DNA of 64,000 bases from Thereva unica (lineage: Eukaryota; Arthropoda; Insecta; Diptera; Therevidae), in assembly GCA_949987705.1 (NCBI GenBank), contig OX465283.1, forward strand, positions 96,955,813-97,019,812. Direction: 5' to 3'. The position numbers and the translations under genes are program-made. The notes under the pieces were generated by a model. It did not search any database, had not been told where the DNA came from, and worked only from the letters and a program-made list of their open reading frames with translations. Below, piece by piece: positions 9,488 through 22,957 of this stretch; position 1 is the stretch's first letter; every line of letters begins with the position of its first letter.

Positions 9488-12400
9488 ATGGAAACAGCAA
9501 TTAAACTACAATTCGCGCAAAAGGAGCTTCTGGAGAAGTTTATCACAAATTATCGGAAGGATGGAGCCGCCAGACGAACCACTTCCTACTATAAAAAACG
9601 ACTTCAGGATTTTGAAAAACTATTCCAGAACATACAGAAAACCCACACGGAGATTCTTATGGCCAGGAATGAGGAACCTGCGGATTCCGACCTATTAAAA
9701 AATAACTACTTCACGAGGAATATATACGAAGAAATGGAGGAATACTTCTATACAAATTACGGCGCGATTGAATCTCGTTTTGAAACTGAGTATCCCACAT
9801 CAAGAGATGGTAGTCCATCTCCCACTGTAGAAGAACCCAAGGTGATACCAAACCCAAACAAAGAACATCTAATCAAACTACCCAAAATATCCTTAGACAA
9901 GTTCTCCGGAGATTACCGAAAATGGACTACTTTCCACGATCTCTACACGAGCTTAATTCACGAGAATCACAGCTTATCTAACGCGCAAAAACTTCAGTAC
10001 TTGAAACTACACCTATGTGGAGAAGCTGAGGGCCTTTTACGTCAAGTCCAGGTCAACAACGACAATTACGAGCCAGCTTGGAAACTCCTAAAGGCAAGGT
10101 ACGATAACAAAAGAGTGTTGGTCAACGCCCAGTTGAAACTTCTATTCAACCAACCCACTTTGTCCGCTGAGTCTGCACAAGGGATTGGGAGCTTGATGGA
10201 CGTAACCACCGAATGCCTGCAAGCACTATTCAACCTAGGCATCGAAGTCGAGAGCTGGGACGCAGTGATAATTTACACAATCGTACAAAAATTCCCGCCC
10301 GAAACTCACCAATTATGGGAACAGAGTGTAAGCAAGAGCACTGATATACCAACCTGGGACACACTAGGCGAGTTTCTGGAAGGACGTTTTAGAACGCTAG
10401 AGGCCATTGGAAGGAAGGTAACAACAACAAGTAGGACCTATCGGAACTTCTCAGCAAGACCAAGGATTACATCCCAGGCATTCCATGTGACCACCACCCC
10501 AACCTGCAGTTATTGTCGAAACAACCATAGCGTTCGGCAATGCCACCAATTTTCCAAGTTAGCAGAGACAGAAAGAATGGAGTTCGTGAGATCTAAGAAA
10601 CTGTGTATAAATTGCTTAGGATATGGTCATTTGACAGCACAGTGTCCGAGTAAACACACTTGTAGGATTTGTAGTCAACGTCACCACTCATTATTGCATC
10701 ACCAACCCGAAGGAAGACGTATGATTTCTCAGACATCCAACTATCCCAATCAGCCAGTTCAAGTTCCCAATAAAGATAGAATCCAGTCAACGGTTGCAAT
10801 GGTAACATCTGGTATACAAACAGAATCAGCAACATCTTCCCCAAACCAGAACTCTTCACATATGGGCAACCTTAATTCCCTTATGGTGAACTACGATGAT
10901 CAACCACATCAAGTGTTGTTAGCAACCGCAATTGTGAGGCTCCAATACAACTCAGGACATGAAACCAAAGTGAGAGCAGTAATAGATCGAGGATCCCAAG
11001 TTTCCCTGATAACAGAATCCGTCGTGCAAAAACTACGTCTGAAAAGAAAATCCATCCGGGCAGATATATTCGGAGCTGGAGAAATCAATATCGGCAATCT
11101 CAACACTCAAGTCCATCTAACGCTAAAATCCCAATAAAACAAGGATTTCGCAGTAAGGATGAGTGCGCTGGTAACAAAGAAGGTTACTAGTTTCCTACCA
11201 TCAAGAAAGGTCTACAATCAAGAGTGGCATCACATAAACCAGCTCAATCTAGCAGATCCCTGGTATTACAGTCCGGCCAAGATAGATATATTGTTGGGTG
11301 CTGATATTTACGGCCAAATTATCAGAAAAGGGACCATCATACCTGATAACACTGAAATTCCCCTCGCCCAAGAAACATCGTTGGGATGGATCTTATCTGG
11401 AAGAGTTAATGACGTTACACCAACTATCAAGGTAAACAGTTTCCACATTACAGCTGATTTACAACAGCAGTTAACACAATTTTGGGAATTGGAAGAAATC
11501 ACCGCAGAGAAGCCCTTAACTATGGAAGAACAACGGTGTGAAGAAATTTTCCAAAAAACACACGAGCGACTCTCCAATGGACAGTACGAGGTTCAACTAC
11601 CATTTGCTGAAGACAACATACGCCTAGGAACATCAGTCTCGTGCTTATACCGATCGGAAACTCGGTTAAGTAAGAATCCAGACCAGAAAAAACTCTACGA
11701 CGATTGCCTAAAGGAATATCTTACACTCAATCACATGGAGCCGCTAACTCCCACAGAGGCCAACAACTGCTATCCACCGGATCCAAACTTCTATCTACCG
11801 CATCATTCGATCATAAAAGAAGATAGTACTACAACAAAGCTACGTGTAGTCTTCAATGCTTCAGCACCATCAAGTACTGGTACATCACTCAACGACATAT
11901 TGCTAAATGGACCTCCTCAGCAAGACGATCTATTTTCGATCCTCCTTAGATGGCGCCGCAATCACATTGCATTTACAGCGGATATTACAAAAATGTATAG
12001 GCAGATTCGAATAGCAAAACATCATGCTGATTACCAGAGAATTGTATGGCGTGAGTCAGTACAAGCTCCTGTTCAGGACTTTCGATTACTCACCGTCACG
12101 TTTGGAACAAAAAGCGCCCCACCAGAATCATAAAACAGTTAGCCATCGATGAACAAACAAATTATCTAATTGGATCAGCTGCTGCCAAAACCGATTTCTA
12201 CGTCGACGACCTAATGTCAGGGGCACCCTCTATTGAAGAGGCTATCATCAAACAACAACAACTGCAAAACCTCATGACATCTGGCGGGTTTCAACTAAGG
12301 AAATGGGTTTCGAACTCTCCACAACTCCTAGAAACTATACCAACAGAATTAAAAGAAATAGAATTGTCCTTCAATATAAACACACAAGACAAGGTGAAGA

Positions 12401-14796
12401 CCCTTGGCATCTATTGGAATCCGAGAAGTGATACATTGTCCTACACTTTGAAGGAAGAACTACGAGTAGAACCTATGACCAAACGAACAATGTTATCGGC
12501 AATCTCAAAATTATTTGATCCACTAGGATGGGCATCACCAATAATTATACCGGCAAAAATTATGATTCAACGGCTATCGTTGGCTAAAATAGACTGGGAT
12601 GATGTTCCACCACTAGATTTACAATCAGATTGGATCAAGTATCACCAAGAGCTTCGCAAGATAGACCAAATCCAGATTCCAAGATGGCTAAACACGTTAG
12701 ACACACATACCAATATAGAAATCCATGGATTTAGCGACGCATCCACACAAGCATATGCTGCGGTCGTCTACTACTGCACGATTCAAAACGGAATTAGAAA
12801 AACCAGCATCCTTACCGCCAAAGCCAAAGTGGCACCAATAAAGGTAGTCTCACTCCCACGTTTAGAGTTATGTGGAGCGGCACTACTTGCAAAATTAATC
12901 AGCTGTATAAAGAAAGCGCTAAAAACCACGGATACAACACCTACTTTCGCTTGGACAGATTCGGAAATAACACTAGCATGGCTAAATGGACATCCATCCA
13001 AGTGGAAATCGTTCATCGCCAACCGAGTATCACTCATCCATGAATTGCTAAAGGAAGTGAAATGGGGACACGTCTCCTCCAAACAAAACCCAGCCGACTG
13101 TGCCACCAGAGGGCTATCACCAGAAGAATTGAAGAATCACACACCATGGTGGAAGGGCCCTGAATGGCTACAAAAACCAAAAGCTGAATGGCCAATCACG
13201 AAGATAACACAATCAACCAATCTGGAATCCCGAAAACAGCCACCCTGTTGTTTAACCGCAGTTAAAGCAGACGACATTACTACAAGATTTTCTTCACTTA
13301 CCAAGCTGCTAAGAGTAGTTGCATATTGTAAAAGATTTAAAAACAACTGTCAAAGGAGGACAATAGAAAAATCCAAGGGCTATGTCACCAACACTGAGAT
13401 CCGAAATTCCCTACTCACATTATTAAAAATCGTCCAGCAACGACATTTCCCTGAAGAGTTTAAATCACTATCCAAAAATCAAGGTGTAAACAAAAAAAGT
13501 GCATTAAGGAAATTGACACCATTCATTGATCAGGACGGACTCTTAAGAGTAGGCGGACGATTACGACATTCAACATTACGCTATGATGAAAAACATCCAG
13601 TAATCTTGCCAGACAAAGTCCCATTCACCAAATTATTAATAGATAGATACCACAAGGAAACTTTACATGGAGGACCTCAGTTAATGTTAAACGTCATTCT
13701 AAATAAATACTGGATATTAAATGCTAGAAACACCATTCGCCATCAAATTCACAGATGCATCACTTGTTACAGACAGAAGGCTAAAGGACAGGAACAATTG
13801 ATGGGCGAACTACCATATCAAAGGGTAAGGACCTCAAGACCCTTCAGTCATACTGGCATTGACTATTGTGGGCCCTTTGATCTAAAAAATCATAAAGGCA
13901 GAGGATCAAAAACATATAAGGGGTACATCGCAATATTTATATGTATGGCCACCAAAGCGTTACATATTGAGATAGTAACTGACCTCAGCACACAAGGTTT
14001 CATTGCAGCGTATCGTCGATTCATCTCAAGAAGAGGCATGGCTAGTGACATCTACTGCGACAATGGATCCAATTTTGTAGGAGCAAATCGCATACTCACA
14101 AGGCAAACATCACAAATGATCAATGGCATAAACATGGAAATTGCATCTCTACTAGAAACCGAAGGGGTACAGTTCCATTTTAACCCTCCATCAGCACCTC
14201 ACTTCGGAGGCCTATGGGAATCAGGCGTACGGTCAACTAAATACCACATGAAGCGAATTTTGGGAAACTCAATACTTACATATGAGGAATTCAGCACGGT
14301 TCTAACCCAAATCGAAGCTTCTCTAAACTCCAGACCATTATGCGAATTAAGCAGTGATCCGGAAGATTTCACACCATTAACGCCAGCACACTTTCTCATT
14401 GGAGATACACTAATGACACCTCCCGAGCCATCAGTACTAGAGTCCAATGAACATCGCTTAGACCGGTGGCAGTTTGTGCAACACCTATACCAATCTTTCT
14501 GGAAACGATGGAACACTGAATATCTTTCTCGCCTCCAACAACGACCCAAATGGATAAAAATTCACGACAACCTACGAGTTGGCCAATTAGTCCTACTAAA
14601 GGAGGATAATCTACCACCTTCACGATGGTTACTAGGGCGCATAACTGAAATCCACCCTGGTTCCGATAATTTAGTTCGAGTGGTTACAATCAAAACCAAA
14701 AATTCGGTACTAAAACGACCTACCTCAAAAATATGTTTATTACCGATCGAAATGGAGTCAAGCAACCAAGATCCTAAAGTTAAAAATCCTGCATAA
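9488..14796 (+). pseudogene. gag-pol: BEL-2a gag-pol (stop plus frameshift)
   Basis: A BEL/Pao polyprotein begins at ATG 9488. Gag ends in three Cys/His clusters (CSYCRNNHSVRQC, CINCLGYGHLTAQC, CRICSQRHH, near residues 340-400). The protease has IDRGSQ in place of the usual DSG/DTG. An in-frame TAA at 11135-11137 follows; the frame then reopens through RT (FTADITKMYRQIRI, FYVDDLMSG), RNase H (HGFSDAS) and integrase (CITCYRQ, CDNGSNF, PHFGGLWESG). A 10-bp deletion near 12120, seen against copy 2b, shifts the frame inside RT. Some conserved residues also differ from 2b. The gene is inactive as read, unless the stop is bypassed, and the deletion excludes a full product. Confidence 0.9.
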
Positions 14797-15695
14797 TAAT
14801 AATTAATTTAGACTCCTAATGAGACACTTCCGCCCAGTAATTATTATTGACACAAACCAGCCAAAGTTACAAATTACCAACTGCGAAACAACCAAAAACG
14901 TTAAAAACCGTTGTAAAATTAGTCACTAAAATCCAGGCGGGAAACGAATAAGTTAGTCAAGGAACTACCAGACAACTACAAAGTACAAGTGAACAAATTT
15001 TATATTTTTTTTCAATGGATTTTATCTATGGATAGATGACGTGCCAAGGCTGACCACACCGCCAAAGGAAGTATCGACCGTGAAATTTTTAAAAACAAAA
15101 ATTAAATCTCCAGAAAAGCCAAGGACAAAAAACCCTTTGAAGCTCTCCCGGCCGGCCCAGAAGTCAGAAAATTAACCCAGCCAAGACGAATTCCTACATC
15201 AAGGCACCACCCTCCAGCACACGAAGCAAACCCTCATCTCCAGCATCCACGAAAAAGGATAACGTTGGAGGAATACAGAGCGCGGAGGGCTCAGCCACCA
15301 CCTGACCTCATAATTAGTCAAAAAATATGGACACAAATTAAGGACCTGCCACTACCCTGGGAAACATTCGTAGTGCAAAGAAATCTTACCGCACCAGGGT
15401 AGATGGAAGAATCATCCGCTTTCAGAAAACGGCGGACAATAAGCTGAAGGTCAAAATTCAGCAAAACCAATTATCAAAAGAAGAAAATAATAACAAACCC
15501 TAACAAACAAAAAAAGAAATAAAGGAAATTTGAAATAAAAAACCATAAAAATTTAAACATGAATACTTTTATTTAAAAAAAAAAGGAGCAACAACAACAA
15601 AACTAAAAAACAATTTCTTCCAAACAGAACCACAGGCACCTTCACTCCAAGTATTGAAAATTGTTGACATCGCAGCGATGTCAAGGCGGGGAGTA
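14797..15695 (+). other. BEL-2a 3' region with decayed small ORF and polypurine tract
   Basis: This untranslated stretch lies between pol and LTR B. Near 15265-15503 it contains the counterpart of the small frame seen at 49367-49606, here broken by a one-base deletion in the run before CATTCG. The end, GGCGGGGAGTA, directly before the LTR is the polypurine tract. Confidence 0.7.
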
Positions 15696-16838
15696 TGTGG
15701 CGGCAGCACCTGAAAATAAACAAAAAAAGAACCACAAAGAATACGTTCAACTATATATAATTAAAAAAAAACGTATCTAACAAAAAAACCACCGGCGACA
15801 TCTAAAATAATTCCACCAGCCAAATAGCTCCACTCCCGAATCCAATAAAATCGAGAAGGTAAACAAATTATAAACCATAATTAAACAACACAAATTACCT
15901 ACCTGGTAATCCCAAAACCAAGATACATAAGCAGTCGATATCGCTCCGCCCACTAAAAACTCCTGAAAATACATAAAAATACATTAATTATAAGTAAAAT
16001 CATAAAATAAATATTCTCTTACCTGTTTTCATACGCCATCAGAAAAATGTGTCAAAATAAGACAGCTGATATAAATATAAGAAGGGGCACGCACACAAAG
16101 AAGTGAATCCAATTCCAATGCCCCACCAAATTGCTTTCCAAAATTGCCCATGGCCATGTTCACAATAAATATCGCAGCACTTGGGCGAAAAGACTCAGAT
16201 CACTTCGATCTTTCCCAGGAGAACTGAGCCTAGGAAAACTATAGTGATCTCACTCAATCAGAAGAATTGAGCCTGATAATCTATAATTCCCAATCCAAAA
16301 TCAGTTGACGGAGTATTGTACCGTCAACATCCTAAGCTGTAGAATTGAGACAGCATCCCTATATAACCCCCTTACGCTAATCAAATCATAGTTATATCCA
16401 GCAACACGTAAACCAGCACACCAGTGATAGAAAACATCCAAATCAACCAAGCAGGGCGGAATTAAGCAGCAACCAAGGCCGAAACCACAATTTTTCTACA
16501 AAGTCCGCGCCATCTACTCAGAGAAATTGTGAATCGAGAGTAACCCAGTAATCTGATCCAGCCAAGGAAAGCATCCAGACAACGATAAAACGCAACTAGT
16601 ATTTTCAAGGCAATTTTTTTTGGCAATATCCATATAAGTTAAGTTTTTGTTGAATAAATAAATGAAATTATTAGAAAACCGTCAATTATATTATATGAAT
16701 TATATGAAATTTTAAAGTTGAATTTGTATGAATTATAGATTTAAGAAACTAATTGTATAAAAGTTAGAAATTTCAATAAAGTTAGAATTATAAAAAGGGT
16801 GATTTTTTAAGGGGTGACAATTAGGTGATCACGACACA
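15696..16838 (+). repeat. BEL-2 LTR B (shared middle LTR)
   Basis: This 1143-bp LTR starts TGTGGCGG and ends GACACA. It is the 3' LTR of body 2a and the 5' LTR of body 2b, and shows the best-preserved ends of the three copies. Confidence 0.9.
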
Positions 16839-16841
16839 TTT

Positions 16842-16859
16842 TGGTCCTTCGAGCCGGAT
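16842..16859 (+). other. BEL-2b primer binding site (tRNA-Tyr type)
   Basis: It is identical in sequence and spacing to the site after LTR A, complementary to the tRNA-Tyr 3' end. Confidence 0.85.
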
Positions 16860-16950
16860 TGCGAAAGGAAAACGTACATCTAGCCTGATCACGTCACCTC
16901 AAGGGGAAATCGTAGCAGCCAGCGACCTAAACTAACTAAACTAAATCAAT

Positions 16951-18242
16951 GTGGAAACAGCAATTAAACTACAATTCGCGCAAAAGGAGCTTCTGGAGAA
17001 GTTTATCACAAATTATCGGAAGGATGGAGCCGCCAGACGAACCACTTCCTACTATAAAAAACGACTTCAGGCTTTTGAAAAACTGTTCCAGAGCATACAG
17101 AAAACCCACACGGAGATTCTTATGGCCAGGAATGACGAACCTGCGGATTCCGACCTATTAAAAAATAACTACTTCACGAGGAATATATACGAAGAAATGG
17201 AGGAATACTTCTATACAAATTACGGCGCGATTGAATCTCGTTTTGAAACTGAGTATCCCACATCAAGAGATGGTAGTCCATCTCCCACTGTAGAAGAACC
17301 CAAGGTGATACCAAACCCAAACAAAGAACATCTAATCAAACTACCCAAAATATCCTTAGACAAGTTCTCCGGAGATTACCGAAAATGGATTACTTTCCAC
17401 GATCTCTACACGAGCTTAATTCACGAGAATCACAGCTTATCTAACGCGCAAAAACTTCAGTACTTGAAACTACACCTATGTGGAGAAGCTGAGGGCCTTT
17501 TACGTCAAGTCCAGGTCAACAACGACAATTACGAGCCAGCTTGGAAACTCCTAAAGGCAAGGTACGATAACAAAAGAGTGTTGGTCAACGCCCAGTTGAA
17601 ACTTCTATTCAACCAACCCACTTTGTCCGCTGAGTCTGCACAAGGGATTGGGAGCTTGATGGACGTAACCACCGAATGCTTGCAAGCACTATTCAACCTA
17701 GGCATCGAAGTCGAGAGCTGGGACGCAGTGATAATTTACACAATCGTACAAAAATTCCCGCCCGAAACTCACCAATTATGGGAACAGAGTGTAAGCAAGA
17801 GCACTGATGTACCAACCTGGGACACACTAGGCGAGTTTCTGGAAGGACATTTTAGAACGCTAGAGGCCATTGGAAGGAAGGTAACAACAACAAGTAGGAC
17901 CTATCGGAACTTCTCAGCAAGACCAAGGATTACATCCCAGGCATTCCATGTGACCACCACCTCAACCTGCAGTTATTGTCGAAACAACCATAGCGTTCGG
18001 CAATGCCACCAATTTTCCAAGTTAGCAGAGACAGAAAGAATGGAGTTCGTGAGATCTAAAAAACTGTGTATAAATTGCTTAGGATGTGGTCATTTGACAG
18101 CACAGTGTCCGAGTAAACACACTTGTAGGATTTGTAGTCAACGTCATCACTCATTATTGCATCACCAACCCGAAGGAAGACGTATGATTTCTCAGACATC
18201 CAACTATCCCAATCAGCCAGTTCAAGTTCCCAATAAAGATAG
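16951..18242 (+). pseudogene. gag: BEL-2b Gag (start codon lost, cut by small LTR)
   Basis: It is nearly identical to the first 430 codons of 2a, including all three Cys/His clusters. The initiator ATG of 2a is GTG here (A to G at 16951), and the nearest ATG is out of frame. The gene stops at 18242, where a foreign LTR with TSD GATAG is inserted; it continues at 44868 in the same gene. An in-frame stop soon after the insertion is not part of BEL. Confidence 0.88.
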
Positions 18243-18277
18243 TGTAATATACTTGTTCAATCGAAAACTGTATACAT

Positions 18278-18280
<3 letters not shown>

Positions 18281-18320
<40 letters not shown>
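18281..18320. repeat. (TA)n tract
   Basis: This is the left remnant of the TA tract of the small LTR, ending at the first fold-back MITE. Confidence 0.95.
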
Positions 18321-18323
<3 letters not shown>

Positions 18324-19322
18324 GGTGTCCCACATAAACTTACAAAGCGGCCGGCTGTGGATAGGTCTTGGATAGACGAACAAAAAATCGTATGGGTGGG
18401 GGGGGGGAAATCGTAACGGTTTAGCCGCTAGGGCGTTTTGAAGTTTTTTTGCTAGAGTTTTACATATCACCCTATATTTTTGTAACCGTATAACCTATTG
18501 TCAAGGTTTTGGTACCAGTGCACGCAGAATTCCTCCACCTTTCTACAACGGTAAAAATAATGGTCCTATCTTATAAACTTTTGGAGTTATGAGTCGCCAA
18601 AGTCAAAATTTTGTATTTTTTTCACTAAAATTTCAACTAAAACCACATTTTTCTCCAAAAAATACGTGATAAACCTAAATTTTTTTTTCCAAAATTAAAA
18701 AGCTTGGACAATTTCCTATAAATAATGTATTACAAGTTTTATTCTAGGGCCTTTACTTTAGAAGTTATAAGCAATTTTAAAGTTAATTTCGATGCTTATT
18801 TGGCACTTTTCGACAAAGTTCAGATGGAAAAGTACTAAAAAAGGACGAAATAGAGCCAATTTCAACATTAAAAATGCTTATAACTTCAAAAATAGAAGCT
18901 GCGGCGTAAAAGTTGTAATACATTATTTATAGGAAATTGTCCAAACTTTTTAATTTTGGAAAAAAAAATTTAGGTTTATCACGTATTTTTTGGAGAAAAA
19001 GGTGGTTTTAGTTGAAATTTTAGTGAAAAAAATACAAAATTTTGACTTTGGCGACTCATAACTCCAAAAGTTTATAAGATAGGACCATTATTTTTACCGT
19101 TGTAGAAAGGTGGAGGAATTCTGCGTGCACTGGTACCAAAACCTTGACAATAGGTTAGACGGTTACAAAAATATAGGGTGATATGTAAAACTCTAGCAAA
19201 AAAACTTCAAAACGCCCTAGCGGCTAAACCGTTACGATTTCCCCCCCCACCCATACGATTTTTTGTTCGTCTATCCAAGACCTAACCGCAGCCGGCCGCT
19301 TTGTAAGTTTATGTGGGACACC

Positions 19323-19325
<3 letters not shown>
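18321..19325. mobile_element. Long fold-back MITE (CAGGGTGTCC ends, TA target)
   Basis: The element starts CAGGGTGTCCCACATAAAC and ends with its reverse complement. The two arms pair over about 400 bp around a loop of roughly 150-200 bp. It is flanked by TA on both sides and has no coding frame. The end sequence and TA target fit Tc1/mariner-type MITEs. A transcript would fold into a long hairpin. Partial copies lie at 20625-21416, 21468-21654, 22957-23746 and 55552-55911. Confidence 0.85.

Positions 19326-19384
<59 letters not shown>
19326..19384. repeat. (TA)n tract
   Basis: TA dinucleotides lie between the fold-back MITE and Helitron H1. Confidence 0.95.
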
Positions 19385-19390
<6 letters not shown>

Positions 19391-20598
19391 AAAATGAATC
19401 GCAAAATGTGTTGCTTAGCGCAAAACTCGAGAACGGCTGGACCTATTGGACTAATTTTTTTTTTCGAATATTCGTTGAAGTACGAGCATGGTTCTTACGG
19501 AGAGAAAAATTAAAAAAATTGCCTGAAAAAACAAATAAATGGTAATTTTAGGAATTTTCACTTCATTTTAGTTTCAATAGCTTCATGGCCTACCTATTGT
19601 TTGACAAATGTAAAATTGTCATTAAATTGAATCATTACATTTAATGAAAATTTCAAATTTACGCAGCTGTCAAACAATAGGTAGGCCATGACGCTATTGA
19701 AACTAAAATGATCCATGGCGGCCGTCTCAAGAGGGCGGTGTACCACTTTCTTCACAACCACCTCGACATGGGTATCAAATGAAAGGGTATGTTAAGTAGA
19801 ATACAATAAGCAATGTAGTATACAAAATATATCTTTAGATCCATGGCGGCCATCTCAAGAGGCCGGATTACCACTTCCTTCACAACCCCCTCAACATGGG
19901 TATCAAATGAAAGGGTATGATAAGTAGAACGCAATAAGGAATGTGGTATACTCAATATACGTTAGATCCATGGCGGCCTCTCAAGAGGCCGGATTACCAC
20001 TTTCTTCACAACCACCTCGACATGGGTATCAAATGAAAGGGTATGTTAAGTAGAATACAATAAGCAATGTAGTATACAAAATATATCTTTAGATCCATGG
20101 CGGCCATCTCAAGAGGCCGGATTACCACTTCCTTCACAACCCCCTCAACATGGGTATCAAAAGAAAGGGTATGATAAGTAGAACGCAATAAGGAATGTGG
20201 TATACTCAATATACGTTAGATCCATGGCGGCCTCTCAAGAGGCCGGATTACCACTTTCTTCACAACCACCTCGACATGGGTATCAAATGAAAGGGTATGA
20301 TAATAGAATACAATAAACAATAAAGTCAACTCAGTCCATGGCGGCCATCTCAAGAGGGCGGATTACCACTTTTTGATATCCCACTCGACATAGGTATCAA
20401 ATGAAAGGGTATGATAAGTAGAATACAATAAGCAATGAACCGCAATATACCGATCCATGGCTACCGTCGCAAGACCCATGTTCTTTGAGACACTTCATCT
20501 GTGTAAAATTGATATCTCGAAAAATACTAAGTCGGTGGGTGGTTTTATTGTTTTCTATTGGCTAATGGGTGCAGCGAGGCATACCGGGTCCCAGCTAG
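19385..20598 (+). mobile_element. Helitron-like element H1 (non-autonomous)
   Basis: The 3' end is GGGTCCCAGCTAG followed by T, matching the Helitron CTRR end at an A/T target, with a short GC hairpin just before it. The 5' part (AAACTCGAGAACGGCTGG near 19421) is of a type common in insect Helitrons. The interior has a palindromic module (19560-19712) and five to six ~127-bp minisatellite units (19725-20450). There is no Rep/helicase frame. Confidence 0.72.
19560..19712. repeat. Palindromic module inside Helitrons
   Basis: The sequence TTTTAGTTTCAATAGC and the following ~27 bases return as the reverse complement about 100 bp later, flanking a small loop. The same module occurs in every Helitron copy here (near 21895, 24733/25310-25382, 27775-27920, 34556-34708). 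It may be an old MITE fixed in the Helitron family. Confidence 0.75.
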
Positions 20599-20624
20599 TA
20601 TATATATATATATATATATATATA

Positions 20625-21413
20625 CGACGGTAAAAATAATGGTCCTATCTTATAAACTTTTGGAGTTATGAGTCGCCAAAGTCAAAATTTTGTATTTTTT
20701 CCACTAAAATTTCAACTAAAACCACCTTTTTCTCCAAAAAATACGTGATAAACCTAAACTTTTTTTTCCAAAATTAAAAAGTTTGGACAATTTCCTATAA
20801 ATAATGTATTACAACTTTTACGCCGCAGCCTCTATTTTAGAAGTTATAAGCATTTTTAATGTTGAAATTGGCTCTATTTCGTCCTTTTTTAGTACTTTTC
20901 CATCTGAGCTTTGTCGAAAAGTGCCAAATAAGCATCGAAAAAGGCCAATATTAACTTTAAAATTGCTTATAACTTCTAAAGTAAAGGCCCTAGAATAAAA
21001 CTTGTAATACATTATTTATAGGAAATTGTCCAAACTTTTTAATTTTGGAAAAAAAAGTTTAGGTTTATCACGTATTTTTTGGAGAAAAAGGTGGTTTTAG
21101 TTGAAATTTTAGTGAAAAAAATACAAAATTTTGACTTTGGCGACTCATAACTCCAAAAGTTTATAAGATAGGACCATTATTTTTACCGTCGTAGATAGGT
21201 GGGGGAATTCTGCGTACACCGGTACCATAATCATGAAAATGGGTTACACGGTTACAAAAATACAGGGTGATATGTAAAACTCTAGCAAAAAAACTTCAAA
21301 ACGCCCTAGCGGCTAAACCGTTACGATTTCCCCCCCCCCACCCATACGATTTTTTGTTCGTCTATCCAAGACCTATCCACAGCCGGCCGCTTTGTAAGTT
21401 TATGTGGGACACC

Positions 21414-21416
<3 letters not shown>
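20625..21416. mobile_element. Fold-back MITE, left arm truncated
   Basis: It begins mid-arm right after a (TA)n tract and runs to the intact ACACCCTG-type end. About 220 bp of the left arm are missing, so the outer part of the right arm is unpaired. Confidence 0.82.
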
Positions 21417-21451
<35 letters not shown>

Positions 21452-21652
21452 TAGCTGGGACCCGGTGACCTTGACAATAGGTTAGACGGTTACAAAAATA
21501 TAGGGTGATATGTAAAACTCTAGCAAAAAAACTTCAAAACGCCCTAGCGGCTAAACCGTTACGATTTCCCCCCCCCCCACCCATACGATTTTTTGTTCGT
21601 CTATCCAAGACCTAACCGCAGCCGGCCGCTTTGTAAGTTTATGTGGGACACC

Positions 21653-21710
<58 letters not shown>

Positions 21711-21716
<6 letters not shown>

Positions 21717-22923
21717 AAAATGAATCGCAAAATGTGTTGCTTAGCGCAAAACTCGAGAACGGCTGGACCTATTGGACTAATTTTTTTTTTCGAATATTCG
21801 TTGAAGTACGAGCATGGTTCTTACGGAGAGAAAAATTAAAAAAATTGCCTGAAAAAACAAATAAATGGTAATTTTAGGAATTTTCACTTCATTTTAGTTT
21901 CAATAGCTTCATGGCCTACCTATTGTTTGACAAATGTAAAATTGTCATTAAATTGAATCATTACATTTAATGAAAATTTCAAATTTACGCAGCTGTCAAA
22001 CAATAGGTAGGCCATGACGCTATTGAAACTAAAATGATCCATGGCGGCCGTCTCAAGAGGGCGGTGTACCACTTTCTTCACAACCACCTCGACATGGGTA
22101 TCAAATGAAAGGGTATGTTAAGTAGAATACAATAAGCAATGTAGTATACAAAATATATCTTTAGATCCATGGCGGCCATCTCAAGAGGCCGGATTACCAC
22201 TTCCTTCACAACCCCCTCAACATGGGTATCAAATGAAAGGGTATGATAAGTAGAACGCAATAAGGAATGTGGTATACTCAATATACGTTAGATCCATGGC
22301 GGCCTCTCAAGAGGCCGGATTACCACTTTCTTCACAACCACCTCGACATGGGTATCAAATGAAAGGGTATGTTAAGTAGAATACAATAAGCAATGTAGTA
22401 TACAAAATATATCTTTAGATCCATGGCGGCCATCTCAAGAGGCCGGATTACCACTTCCTTCACAACCCCCTCAACATGGGTATCAAAAGAAAGGGTATGA
22501 TAAGTAGAACGCAATAAGGAATGTGGTATACTCAATATACGTTAGATCCATGGCGGCCTCTCAAGAGGCCGGATTACCACTTTCTTCACAACCACCTCGA
22601 CATGGGTATCAAATGAAAGGGTATGATAATAGAATACAATAAACAATAAAGTCAACTCAGTCCATGGCGGCCATCTCAAGAGGGCGGATTACCACTTTTT
22701 GATATCCCACTCGACATAGGTATCAAATGAAAGGGTATGATAAGTAGAATACAATAAGCAATGAACCGCAATATACCGATCCATGGCTACCGTCGCAAGA
22801 CCCATGTTCTTTGAGACACTTCATCTGTGTAAAATTGATATCTCGAAAAATACTAAGTCGGTGGGTGGTTTTATTGTTTTCTATTGGCTAATGGGTGCAG
22901 CGAGGCATACCGGGTCCCAGCTA

Positions 22924-22924
<1 letters not shown>
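21711..22924 (+). mobile_element. Helitron H1, duplicated copy
   Basis: It is a copy of 19385-20598 with the same 3' CTAG end, minisatellite and palindromic module, carried within duplication unit 2. Confidence 0.72.

Positions 22925-22956
<32 letters not shown>

Positions 22957-22957
<1 letters not shown>

Larger units (their letters stand above)
19141..21467. repeat. Tandem duplication, unit 1
   Basis: This unit runs from inside the right arm of the fold-back MITE through H1 and a truncated MITE to the first 17 bases of a Helitron end (CTAGCTGGGACCCGGTG). The same order recurs from 21468. Differences seen are mostly TA-tract and homopolymer lengths. Confidence 0.88.

Noticed and set aside
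12783..14765. Antisense frames of 60-116 residues under BEL-2a, and equivalents under BEL-2b and BEL-3
   Set aside because: They are shadows of the coding strand and recur identically wherever the sense gene does.
20804..21012. Nearly mirror-image frames on opposite strands
   Set aside because: They arise from the palindromic centre of the fold-back MITE.
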